From: Herbaspirillum huttiense
Lineage (GTDB): Bacteria; Pseudomonadota; Gammaproteobacteria; Burkholderiales; Burkholderiaceae_D
DNA length: 64,000 nucleotides
Assembly: GCF_004367745.1 (NCBI RefSeq)
Contig: NZ_CP037993.1
Coordinates: forward strand, 1,364,001-1,428,000
Reading direction: 5' to 3'
The notes under the pieces are model-generated. The model saw only the letters and a list, made by a program, of their open reading frames with translations, ran no database searches and was not told where the DNA came from. Below are positions 44,106 through 52,944 of the stretch, one piece after another. The position numbers were made by a program, and so were the translations under genes. Each line of letters starts with the position of its first letter. Position 1 is the first letter of the stretch.

Positions 44106-46408
44106 ACGAGGCTCTCTCGGCCGGCGCTGCGCAAGAGCAGTCCGCACCGCGCTACACCGTCTCGGTTCGTGCACTGTGCGAATTCACCGCCAAGCAGGGC
44201 GATCTCGATCTGCGCTTCACGCCCACACCCACCGCCCAGGAAGGCATCGCCGGTCACGCCATCGTGGCGCAGCGGCGCGGGGAGGGCTACCTGAGCGAAG
44301 TGACGCTCTCGGCCGATCATGGCGCGCTGCATGTGCGCGGACGCGCCGATGGGTATGACCCCGCGCGCCAGCTGCTGGAAGAAGTGAAGACTTATCGCGG
44401 CCAGCTCTCCAGCCTGCCCGACAATCATCGCCACCTGCACTGGGCGCAACTGCGGGTCTATGGCCACCTGATGTGCGAGCGGGAAGGGCTGGCGCGCATC
44501 CATCTGGCGCTGGTGTATTTCGACATCGGCAGCCAGCAGGAAACGGTACTGGAAGAAACCCGCAGCCGCGAGGAACTGGCCACGCTCTTTGCGGCGCAAT
44601 GCGAGCGTTTCATGTGCTGGGCCGAACAGGAGCTGGCGCACCGCGCGGCGCGTGATACGGCTTTGCAGACGCTGCGCTTTCCGCATGGCGATTTCCGTCC
44701 CGGTCAGCGGCAACTGGCGGAGGCGGTATTTCGCGCGCAGACGGGCCGGCGCAGCCTGCTGGCGCAGGCACCGACCGGCATCGGCAAGACGCTGGGCACC
44801 TTGTTCCCGGCGCTCAAGGCCGCCCCGGCGCAGCGGCTGGACAAGATCCTCTTCCTCGCGGCCAAGACCCCCGGCCGGCAACTGGCGCTGGATGCCGCCG
44901 CCACCTTGAAGGATCACGGCGAACTGCCGCTGCGCGTGCTGGAACTGTGCGCACGCGACAAGGCCTGCGAATATCCGGACCGGCTGTGCCGGGGCGATTC
45001 CTGTCCGCTGGCGCAGGGCTTCTACGACCGCCTGCCTGCCGCCCGGGCGGCCTGCCTCTCGCAGCCGCTGCTGGATCGTGAGCATCTGCGCAGCGTGGCC
45101 CTGCAGCATCAGGTCTGTCCCTACTACCTGGGCAGCGAGATGACGCGCTGGAGCGATGTCATCGTCGGCGATTACAACTACTGGTTCGATGGCGGTGCCA
45201 TGCTCTACGGCATGGCGCAGGCGCATGACTGGCGCGTGAGCGTGCTGGCCGACGAGGCCCACAACCTGGTCTCGCGGGCGCGCAGCATGTACAGCGCGCA
45301 ACTGAGCCGGGCAGCGCTGCGGGCCGCGCGCGCCGTGGCGCCGCCGGCCGTGGCCAAGCCGCTGGAACGGCTGGGCCGCGCCTGGACCGCCGCCGGCAAG
45401 AAAGCCGACTTGCCCTATCAGGTGCTGGAAGCGCCGCCGGCCAAGTTCGTCGAGGCACTCAGCAGCAGCGTGGGCGCCATCAGCGATTTCCTGGCGCAGG
45501 TGGCGGTGCCGCTGGATCCGCCGCTGCGCGATTTCTACTTCGATGCCATGGCCTTCGTGCGGCTGGCCGAATCCTTCGGCCCGCACTCGCTGTTTGATCT
45601 CACCCGGGAAGATGAACGCAATACCGTGCTGTGCATCCGCAACGTGGTGCCTGCGCCTTTCCTGGGGCCGCGCTTCGCCTTTGCGCATGCGACCACGCTG
45701 TTCTCGGCCACACTGGCCCCGTGGAATTATTTTGCCGATCTGCTGGGCATGCCGGCCAATACCGCCTGGATCGATGTCGAGTCTCCCTTCCAGGCCAGCC
45801 AGTTGCAGGTGAAGGTGGCGCATCAGATCTCCACCACCTGGCAGCGCCGCGCAGCCTCCATCGCACCGATCTGCGAACTGATGGCGCGCCAGTATGAAGA
45901 GCGGCCGGGCAACTATCTGGCGTTCTTCTCCAGCTTCGACTACCTGCAGCAGGCGCGCGATGCCTTCGCACGGGCGCATCCGCATATTGCCACCTGGCAG
46001 CAGTCGCGCCGCATGTCCGAGACCGACCGCGATGCCTTCCTCGCACGTTTCGAAAGCGCCGGACAGGGCATCGGCTTTGCCGTATTGGGCGGCTCCTTCG
46101 GGGAAGGCGTGGATCTGCCCGGCGATCGACTCATCGGCGCTTTCGTCGCCACGCTGGGGTTGCCGCAATTCAACCCGGTCAACGAGCAGTTGCGTGAACG
46201 CATGGAGCAACTGTTCGGTTGCGGTTACGACTACACCTACCTCTATCCCGGCATGCAGAAAGTGGTGCAGGCGGCCGGCCGCGTCATCCGCACCGAAACC
46301 GACCAGGGCACGGTCTGGCTGATCGACCAGCGCTTCGGCCGGCCCGAGGTGCAGGCGCTGCTGCCGGTCTGGTGGCAGATCGCCGATTCCCGTGCGCTGC
46401 CAGCGTGA
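44102..46408 (+). CDS. DinG/XPD-type Fe-S helicase with N-terminal Cas4-like nuclease domain
   Basis: A 768-residue superfamily 2 helicase. The N-terminal 190 residues look like a Cas4/PD-(D/E)XK nuclease: RGRADGYDP, EEVKTYRG and HWAQLRVYGHLM supply the D, E-x-K and Q/Y motifs. Then Walker A (APTGIGKT), four cysteines spaced for a 4Fe-4S cluster (ELCARDKACEYPDRLCRGDSC), the DEAH box (LADEAHN) and the C-terminal motif VVQAAGRVIRTETDQG. Cluster-bearing helicases of this kind unwind DNA 5' to 3'. With its nuclease partner it should process damaged or branched DNA under SOS control. Confidence 0.9.
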   Translation: MNEALSAGAAQEQSAPRYTVSVRALCEFTAKQGDLDLRFTPTPTAQEGIAGHAIVAQRRGEGYLSEVTLSADHGALHVRGRADGYDPARQLLEEVKTYRGQLSSLPDNHRHLHWAQLRVYGHLMCEREGLARIHLALVYFDIGSQQETVLEETRSREELATLFAAQCERFMCWAEQELAHRAARDTALQTLRFPHGDFRPGQRQLAEAVFRAQTGRRSLLAQAPTGIGKTLGTLFPALKAAPAQRLDKILFLAAKTPGRQLALDAAATLKDHGELPLRVLELCARDKACEYPDRLCRGDSCPLAQGFYDRLPAARAACLSQPLLDREHLRSVALQHQVCPYYLGSEMTRWSDVIVGDYNYWFDGGAMLYGMAQAHDWRVSVLADEAHNLVSRARSMYSAQLSRAALRAARAVAPPAVAKPLERLGRAWTAAGKKADLPYQVLEAPPAKFVEALSSSVGAISDFLAQVAVPLDPPLRDFYFDAMAFVRLAESFGPHSLFDLTREDERNTVLCIRNVVPAPFLGPRFAFAHATTLFSATLAPWNYFADLLGMPANTAWIDVESPFQASQLQVKVAHQISTTWQRRAASIAPICELMARQYEERPGNYLAFFSSFDYLQQARDAFARAHPHIATWQQSRRMSETDRDAFLARFESAGQGIGFAVLGGSFGEGVDLPGDRLIGAFVATLGLPQFNPVNEQLRERMEQLFGCGYDYTYLYPGMQKVVQAAGRVIRTETDQGTVWLIDQRFGRPEVQALLPVWWQIADSRALPA

Positions 46409-46985
46409 ACGCCGTGGCTTCTCAGGTTTTTCCCGAGTGACATCTTTTTACGAACCCCTAGCATAGGCGGGTACGTGGACATGCCCGATCCGGCTTGCCC
46501 GATCTCCCGCAGGATGAGAGTCGAAAAGCCGCGCCAGCCGTGGCTCGCGAGTGTCCTTGCGGGATCTTTCGGGAACTGTGTCAATTCCGCGTCGAAGGAG
46601 GAACAAATTGTCGCTATTGAGCGACAAAGCGTCCGTCTCGCATGTAAGATTCTGCCTCTTTCTTCATATGTTCCTGGCAAGAAATGAGTGTTGTGTCTTG
46701 TCGGCTTTTTACATTTTTGGCAACGAAGAAGGTTGCGGTATCAGGATTTGTTTGTTTTAATGACAACGTGGAATGTGGTCGAAAAAACAACATTCCTGCG
46801 CCTGGTCCGCGCGGAGCATGACTCCGCATCCAGAGGGGAAAAGTCCCGCCGTCAGAGCGGATAAATAAATATAGCTGGGGGATGGCAGCATATGGGAACA
46901 CTTACCGCTTTTTAACAAGGTTGCAGGCAGGTCTTGCGCGCCCGGTCAAAAGCCGCCGCCGTCAGGACAGGGCAGGGAGTCAAGC
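46409..46985 (+). promoter_or_regulatory. Leader and promoter region of the cellulose operon
   Basis: There is no gene here. It is more AT-rich than its surroundings near 46680-46770 and contains a perfect inverted repeat TTGTCGCT-ATTG-AGCGACAA (46608-46627). Two hairpins follow in series: GGAATGT...ACATTCC (46770-46796) and GCGGAG-CATGA-CTCCGC (46811-46827). The first is an operator candidate; the hairpins suggest a structured 5' leader. I could not match a known c-di-GMP riboswitch. Confidence 0.5.
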
Positions 46986-48293
46986 ATGGGAAACGATATC
47001 TCCAACTTGCTGAGCAAGTTCGGGGCGACGGTGGATGGGTATCTCGAAATCGAGGCCGCCATCAACTACAAGGAGCCGGTCCGCAAGCCCAAGGCGCCGC
47101 TGGTGGTTGCGCAGCCGGCCGCAGCGGACGTGAAGCCCGAACCGGCACCGGTCGTGGCGGCCAGCGCGGTGGTGCCGCTGCTGGACCCGCCTTCGCTTTC
47201 CTCCTCCCAGCGCATTGAGCCTGTGATCGAGCCGCTGACCGAGCCGGCCAGCGAGCCGGTCGTCGAAGCCCCTGTCGTTGCTGCGCCTGCTGCCGTCCCG
47301 GTCGCTCCAGTCGTTGCAGTCGCTCCTGTCGCCAGACTGGCACCGTCCCTGTCCGTGCAGGCGCCTGCTTCCTCCCCGAACCCGGCGCCGGTCAGCCAGA
47401 TCAGCCCGTCGGCGCCCCATGGCCCTGGCGTACCCACCCTGTTGCGTTCGATGCTGGGCGAGGCCGCGCGTCAGCGCGAAGCCCTGCAGCGCGCCAACAA
47501 CGACGACGCCGGTCAGTCCGGCGTGGCCCTGCCCCCCACGACGCCCGCACAGGTGATTGCCGTAGTCTCGCCCAAGGGCGGGGTCGGAAAGACCACCCTG
47601 TGCTCGGCCCTGGCCTGCAGTCTGGCGCGCCATGGCCGCGTGATCGCCATCGACCTGGATCCGCAGAATGCCTTGCAATACCATCTGGGCGTGAGTGCCG
47701 ACGCCGTTGCTGCAGCGGCCGCCGCCGCAGATTGGCGCAGTGGCCTGGCTGCCGGCATGGCCGGCACGCAGGTGGTCAGCCACACCCTGGTGGCCGCCGC
47801 TGGCGAATCTGCGCTGGCCCAGCAGATGGCCGAGGATGGCCAATGGCTGCTGCGCCGGTTGCACGCCCTGCAGCTGCAGGCGGGCGACGTGGTGCTGCTG
47901 GACCTGCCGGCCGGACAGACCGCCTATCTCGACCAGGCCCTGCGAGCCGCCGACCAGGTGCTGGCGGTGGTGACGCCCGACGCCGGTTCTTTCCTGGCGC
48001 TGGAACATATGCGCCAGGTCCTGCATGGCCGCAACAACTGCCGCTATGTGGTCAACAAATACGATGCCAGCCGCAGTTTCAGCCAGGACATGCTGGAAGT
48101 GCTCAAGCGCTGGATGGGTCCGCGCCTGGCTGGGGTGATCGCGCTCGATCACGCCATCAGCGAAGGCCTGGCCTATGGCTTCAATCCGCTGGTCAAGGAC
48201 GGCCACTCGCCGGCCTATGAGCAATTGCAGGGCGTGAGCGAGGTGCTGCGCGCCGCTGTCGCCAAAGCCGTCGCTACGGGTGCACGCGCATGA
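46986..48293 (+). CDS. bcsQ: BcsQ-type ParA/MinD ATPase with BcsR/BcsP-like N-terminus
   Basis: Accessory protein that positions or activates bacterial cellulose synthase; 435 residues. The first 30 residues (MGNDISNLLSKFGATVDGYL) look like the small proteins BcsR/BcsP. A Pro/Ala/Val-rich linker of about 120 residues follows, and then a ParA/MinD ATPase with the deviant Walker A KGGVGKTT at about residue 197, the switch II region LLDLPAGQTAYLD and the C-terminal GVIALDHAISEGLAYGFNPL. Usually these parts are separate genes, so this is a natural fusion. Its stop overlaps the bcsA start (ATGA). Confidence 0.9.
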   Translation: MGNDISNLLSKFGATVDGYLEIEAAINYKEPVRKPKAPLVVAQPAAADVKPEPAPVVAASAVVPLLDPPSLSSSQRIEPVIEPLTEPASEPVVEAPVVAAPAAVPVAPVVAVAPVARLAPSLSVQAPASSPNPAPVSQISPSAPHGPGVPTLLRSMLGEAARQREALQRANNDDAGQSGVALPPTTPAQVIAVVSPKGGVGKTTLCSALACSLARHGRVIAIDLDPQNALQYHLGVSADAVAAAAAAADWRSGLAAGMAGTQVVSHTLVAAAGESALAQQMAEDGQWLLRRLHALQLQAGDVVLLDLPAGQTAYLDQALRAADQVLAVVTPDAGSFLALEHMRQVLHGRNNCRYVVNKYDASRSFSQDMLEVLKRWMGPRLAGVIALDHAISEGLAYGFNPLVKDGHSPAYEQLQGVSEVLRAAVAKAVATGARA

Positions 48294-50638
48294 CGACCGG
48301 ATCCCAGGCACCCTCGCCATCGCATTCGCCAGCCCCGTCCGACCTGCCTGCCGCCGCCACGCTGTCACCGCATCCGCCAGGACAGGAGCCCTCGGCACGG
48401 CCATCGGCCAACCGCCTGCAACAATGGATGCAGACCGTCGGCGCGCGCCTCGAAGGCTTGCCGCGCGGGCCGCGCCGTCTGGTGCAATGGGCCGTGCTGC
48501 TGTTTGCCACGATGCTGGCGTTGCTGATCATTTCGGTGCCGCTGGACTTCGCCGCCCAATGCGTCTTCGCCATCGGCTGCTTCGTCGCCGCGCTGGTGCT
48601 GCGCAAGCAGTCGGGACGGTTCCCGGTGCTGGTGCTGATCACGCTCTCGCTGACGGTGTCGATGCGCTACATGTACTGGCGCATCAGTTCCACGCTGGCC
48701 TTTGAAAGCTGGCTGGACATCTGCTTCGGCTACGGACTGCTGGCGGCCGAACTGTATTCGCTGCTGGTGCTGACGCTGGGCTACCTGCAGACCGCCTGGC
48801 CGCTGCGCCGCAAGCCGCAGATGCTGACCATGCCGCCTGCGGAGTGGCCGACGGTGGATGTCTTCATTCCCTCGTACAACGAATCGCTGGACATCGTCTC
48901 GCTCACCATCTTCGCCGCGCAGGCCATCGACTGGCCGCAGGACAAGCTGCGCGTGCACGTGCTCGATGATGGCCGCCGCGAAGAATTCCGCGAGTTCTGC
49001 GACAACATCGGCGTGAACTACCTGGTGCGCTCCGACAACAAGCACGCCAAGGCCGGCAACCTCAACGAGGCGCTCAAGGTCACCGACGGCGAATTCGTGG
49101 CCATCTTCGATGCCGACCACGTGCCGACCCGTTCCTTCCTGCAGATCTGCATGGGCTGGTTCTACAAGGACCCCAAGCTGGCCATGCTGCAGACCCCGCA
49201 CTTCTTCTTCTCGCCCGATCCCTTCGAGAAGAACCTCAATACCTTCCGCTCGGTACCCAACGAGGGCGAGCTGTTCTATGGCCTGGTGCAGGATGGCAAT
49301 GACCTGTGGAATGCCGCCTTCTTCTGCGGCTCCTGCGCCGTCATGCGCCGTACCGCGTTGATGGGAATCGGCGGCATCGCCACCGAGACCCTGACCGAAG
49401 ATGCGCACACCGCGCTGAAGATGAACCGTGCCGGCTACAACACCGCCTATCTCGCCATCCCCCAGGCCGCCGGCCTGGCCACCGAGAACCTGGCGCGCCA
49501 CATCCGACAGCGCGTGCGCTGGGCGCGCGGCATGGCGCAGATCTTCCGCGTCGACAATCCGCTCAAGGGCAGGGGGCTGCGTCTGGGCCAGCGGCTGTGC
49601 TACCTCAACGCCATGCTGCACTTCTTCTATGGCCTGCCGCGCCTGATCTTCCTGACGGCGCCATTGACGTACCTGTTCTTCGGCGCCCACATCTTCCAGG
49701 CCTCGGCGCTGATGATCACGGCCTACGTGCTGCCCCACGTGCTGCACGCCAGCCTGACCAACTCGCGCATCCAGGGACGCTTCCGCCATTCCTTCTGGAA
49801 CGAGGTCTACGAGACCGTGCTGGCCTGGTACATCCTGGGACCGGTGCTGCTGGCGCTGGTGAACCCCAAGCTGGGCGGCTTCAACGTCACCGACAAGGGC
49901 GGCATCATCACCGATGACCACTTCGACTGGAAGCTGGCGCGGCCCTACATGGTGCTGCTGGGGCTGAACGTGGCCGGACTGGGCTTCGGCATCTGGCAAC
50001 TGATCCATGGTGATCCGAATGCGGTCACCACCATCCTCATCAACATGGCCTGGACGCTCTACAACGTCATCATCAGCAGCGCCGCCATGGCGGTCGCTTC
50101 CGAAACCCGCCAGGTACGCAGCGAGCCGCGCGTGACCGCCGAACTGCCGGTACGCATCAAGCTCGACGACGGCAGCATCATTGACGGCAAGACCCTGGAC
50201 TTCTCGCAGAAGGGCATCGGCCTGCGCCTGCCGGCCGGCGTCAGCATCGCACGCAATGCACGCATCGAGGTCTCGATGATGCGCAATGCGCAGGAGAAGG
50301 TCTTCCCGGCGATGGTGGTGTTCAGCCGCAACGACATGGTCGGTGCGCAGTTCCACGAACTGTCGCTGCGCCAGCAAAGCGAACTGGTGCGCCTGACCTT
50401 CTCGCGCGCCGACATCTGGGACAACAACTGGGGCAAGAGCCGTCCCGATACGCCGCTCAAAGCTTTGCGTGAAGTCGCCGGCATCGGCATGAATGGCGTA
50501 CGGCAATTGTTCAAGGCCACCCTGATCCTGATGCGCAGCCGGCGTGCGCAACGCCGCGCGCCGGCACCCGCTGCAGCCCCCTCGGCAGTGGCGGCAGCCA
50601 CTGTGCCCGTTACCGATAACACTCTGGAAAAACAATAA
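48290..50638 (+). CDS. bcsA: Cellulose synthase catalytic subunit BcsA
   Basis: Inner-membrane family 2 glycosyltransferase making beta-1,4-glucan from UDP-glucose; 782 residues. Several N-terminal helices precede the GT domain, which has the catalytic acids in DDGRREE (about 226), DADHVP (about 275) and TED (about 369), and the QRVRW motif (about 407) that binds the acceptor. The C-terminal PilZ domain has RSEPR (610-614) and DFSQKG, the residues that bind c-di-GMP, so synthesis should need this messenger. It overlaps bcsB by one base. Confidence 0.97.
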   Translation: MTTGSQAPSPSHSPAPSDLPAAATLSPHPPGQEPSARPSANRLQQWMQTVGARLEGLPRGPRRLVQWAVLLFATMLALLIISVPLDFAAQCVFAIGCFVAALVLRKQSGRFPVLVLITLSLTVSMRYMYWRISSTLAFESWLDICFGYGLLAAELYSLLVLTLGYLQTAWPLRRKPQMLTMPPAEWPTVDVFIPSYNESLDIVSLTIFAAQAIDWPQDKLRVHVLDDGRREEFREFCDNIGVNYLVRSDNKHAKAGNLNEALKVTDGEFVAIFDADHVPTRSFLQICMGWFYKDPKLAMLQTPHFFFSPDPFEKNLNTFRSVPNEGELFYGLVQDGNDLWNAAFFCGSCAVMRRTALMGIGGIATETLTEDAHTALKMNRAGYNTAYLAIPQAAGLATENLARHIRQRVRWARGMAQIFRVDNPLKGRGLRLGQRLCYLNAMLHFFYGLPRLIFLTAPLTYLFFGAHIFQASALMITAYVLPHVLHASLTNSRIQGRFRHSFWNEVYETVLAWYILGPVLLALVNPKLGGFNVTDKGGIITDDHFDWKLARPYMVLLGLNVAGLGFGIWQLIHGDPNAVTTILINMAWTLYNVIISSAAMAVASETRQVRSEPRVTAELPVRIKLDDGSIIDGKTLDFSQKGIGLRLPAGVSIARNARIEVSMMRNAQEKVFPAMVVFSRNDMVGAQFHELSLRQQSELVRLTFSRADIWDNNWGKSRPDTPLKALREVAGIGMNGVRQLFKATLILMRSRRAQRRAPAPAAAPSAVAAATVPVTDNTLEKQ

Positions 50639-52944
50639 TGAAAACGAAGCAGTCTCAAGCGCAACGGATGCCCTTGCGCCAGCGCTCCCTGTGCCTGATG
50701 CTGGCGGCCGTGATGACGGCAGGCAGCCTGCCGTTGCCGGCACTGGCGGCCACTCCCGCGACCCCCTCGGCCGCGGCCACGCCCGGTCTGCCGGCACCGA
50801 TCCCGATGGCCGGCGATCCTTACGTGTTCACCTTCAAGCAGCTGGGCCGCAACGGTTCGATGAACCTGCATGGCGTGGATGCCACCGACAGTCTCAACTT
50901 CGACGTGCCGGTCTCGCTGGTGGCCACCGGTGCGCACGTGACCCTGTATTACACGTATTCGCCCGCGCTGCTGCCGGACCTGTCGCAGATCAACGTGATG
51001 GTCAACGACGTGGTGGCCGGCAGCATCCCGCTGCCCAAGGAAAACTCCGGCAGCATGCAGACCGCCAAGGTCGACATCCCGGCCAAGCTGATTACCGAAT
51101 TCAACCGCCTGAGCCTGCAGTTCATCGGCCACTACACGATGGGTTGCGAGGATCCCTTGCATTCCAGCCTGTGGACGCGCGTGGCCAACGGCTCCACGCT
51201 GGACCTGCAGACCACGGCGCTGCCGCAGAAGGATGACCTGGCGCTGATGCCCGTACCCTTCTTCGACCGGCGCGACATCCGCATGCTGAACCTGCCCTTC
51301 ATCTTTGCCGGCACGCCCGACAACGGCACGCTGGAAGCGGCAGGGTCGCTGTCGTCCTGGTTCGGCGCGCTGGCCGCCTATCGCGGTGCGCGCTTCCCGG
51401 TACAGATCAACACCTTGCCCCAGCGCGGCAATGCCGTGCTGATGGTGGCCGGCGAGGCCGCCACCACCGTGGCCGGTGTGGCCGTGGCCGCGCCCAAGGG
51501 GCCGACCCTGACCGTGCAGGCCAATCCGAATGATGCCAATGGCAAATTGCTGATCGTCTCCGGCCGCAACATCGCCGAACTCAAGCAGGCCGCCGCTGCC
51601 CTGACGCTGGGCGGCAAGGGCCTGGCGGGCAGCTCGGTGGTGGTCGACAAGCTGCAGCCGCTGACTCCGCGCCAGCCGTATGACGCGCCCAACTGGCTGC
51701 CTACCGATCGTCCGGTGAAACTCTCCGAGCTGATCGATCCCAAGCGCCTCAATGTCTCCGGCTACAACCCGGGCGAGATCACCATTCCGCTCAACTTCCC
51801 GCCCGCGCTCTCCAGCTGGCGACAGGATGGCGCAAAGCTGAAACTGGTGTATCGCTACACGCCGCAGCCCAAGTCGTCCAATTCGTCCTTCATGGTCAGC
51901 TTGAATGATGGCCTGATCAAGGCCGACGTGCTGCTGCCGCATGACCAGCTGGACAAGAGCCTGCTGGCCGCCATCAAGGATGACGCGCTCACCCGCGAGA
52001 TGAACGTGCGCCTGCCGCTGAACCTGGCCGGTCCGCAATCGCGTCTGCAGCTGCGCTACATGTACGATTTCGTCAAGCAGGGCGAATGCCAGGACGTCAT
52101 CATCGACAACGTGCGCGGCAGCATCGATCCCGAATCCACCATCGACCTGCGCGGCTACGATCACTTCATGGCCATGCCCAATCTGGGCGTGTTCAAGGAT
52201 GCCGGTTTCCCCTTCACGCGCATGGCCGATCTGTCGGAGTCGGCGGTGGTACTGCCCGACAATGCCACGCCCGATGATCTCTCGGCCTACCTGACGCTGC
52301 TGGGCCGCTTCGGCAGCGCCACCGGCTATCCGGCGACCGGCGTGGCCGTGACCCAGGCCGCCCAGGTCGACAAGGTGGCCTCGCGCGACCTGCTGGTGCT
52401 GGCCTCGGGGCAGAATCAGCCGCTGCTCAAGCAATGGGCCGATCGCCTGCCGGCGGTGGTGACCGGAGACAAGCAGCGCTTCCAGGTGGCCGATCTGGCC
52501 CTGCGCGTGCGCAGCTGGCTGCAGATCGATGACGAGGACCAGGCCAAGCGCCGTGCGCGGCTGGCACTGGCCTTCTCGGGGGGCGAGCCGACCTCTTACC
52601 TGACCGGTTTCGAGTCGCCCCTCGACAGTGGCCGCAGCGTGGTGGTGCTGGCCGGTGGCGATGCATCCGGCCTGCAACAGATCCTCGATGCGATGGCCAG
52701 CAAGGACCCGGAAGCCGAGACCATCCAGGGCAGCCTGGTGGCGGTGCGAGGGACCACCATCGATCCGCTGCTGGCCGAAGAAAATTATTTCGTCGGCAGC
52801 ATGTCGCCGCTGCGCATGCTGCGCTGGTGGCTGTCGCGCCACGTGCTGGCCATGTTCGTGCTGATTGCCGGCGGCATCCTGATGCTCGGCGGCCTGGCTT
52901 ACCTGACCCTGCGCGCCAAGGCGAGAAAGCGTCTCAATGCCTGA
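50638..52944 (+). CDS. bcsB: Cellulose synthase periplasmic subunit BcsB
   Basis: Guides the glucan through the periplasm and completes the BcsA-BcsB synthase; 768 residues. Signal peptide at 1-33 (CLMLAAVMTAGSLPLPALAA), two carbohydrate-binding/flavodoxin-like repeats, and a single C-terminal anchor (HVLAMFVLIAGGILMLGGLA) followed by basic residues RAKARKRLNA. The start overlaps the bcsA stop (TAATG) and its end overlaps bcsZ by 8 bases. Confidence 0.96.
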   Translation: MKTKQSQAQRMPLRQRSLCLMLAAVMTAGSLPLPALAATPATPSAAATPGLPAPIPMAGDPYVFTFKQLGRNGSMNLHGVDATDSLNFDVPVSLVATGAHVTLYYTYSPALLPDLSQINVMVNDVVAGSIPLPKENSGSMQTAKVDIPAKLITEFNRLSLQFIGHYTMGCEDPLHSSLWTRVANGSTLDLQTTALPQKDDLALMPVPFFDRRDIRMLNLPFIFAGTPDNGTLEAAGSLSSWFGALAAYRGARFPVQINTLPQRGNAVLMVAGEAATTVAGVAVAAPKGPTLTVQANPNDANGKLLIVSGRNIAELKQAAAALTLGGKGLAGSSVVVDKLQPLTPRQPYDAPNWLPTDRPVKLSELIDPKRLNVSGYNPGEITIPLNFPPALSSWRQDGAKLKLVYRYTPQPKSSNSSFMVSLNDGLIKADVLLPHDQLDKSLLAAIKDDALTREMNVRLPLNLAGPQSRLQLRYMYDFVKQGECQDVIIDNVRGSIDPESTIDLRGYDHFMAMPNLGVFKDAGFPFTRMADLSESAVVLPDNATPDDLSAYLTLLGRFGSATGYPATGVAVTQAAQVDKVASRDLLVLASGQNQPLLKQWADRLPAVVTGDKQRFQVADLALRVRSWLQIDDEDQAKRRARLALAFSGGEPTSYLTGFESPLDSGRSVVVLAGGDASGLQQILDAMASKDPEAETIQGSLVAVRGTTIDPLLAEENYFVGSMSPLRMLRWWLSRHVLAMFVLIAGGILMLGGLAYLTLRAKARKRLNA

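Noticed and set aside
46770..46985. c-di-GMP riboswitch in the cellulose leader
   Set aside because: Hairpins are present, but I could not find the conserved GEMM core sequences.
50059..52842. Very long open frame antisense to bcsB
   Set aside because: It arises from codon bias in the opposite strand; bcsB and its neighbours form an unbroken operon on the plus strand.
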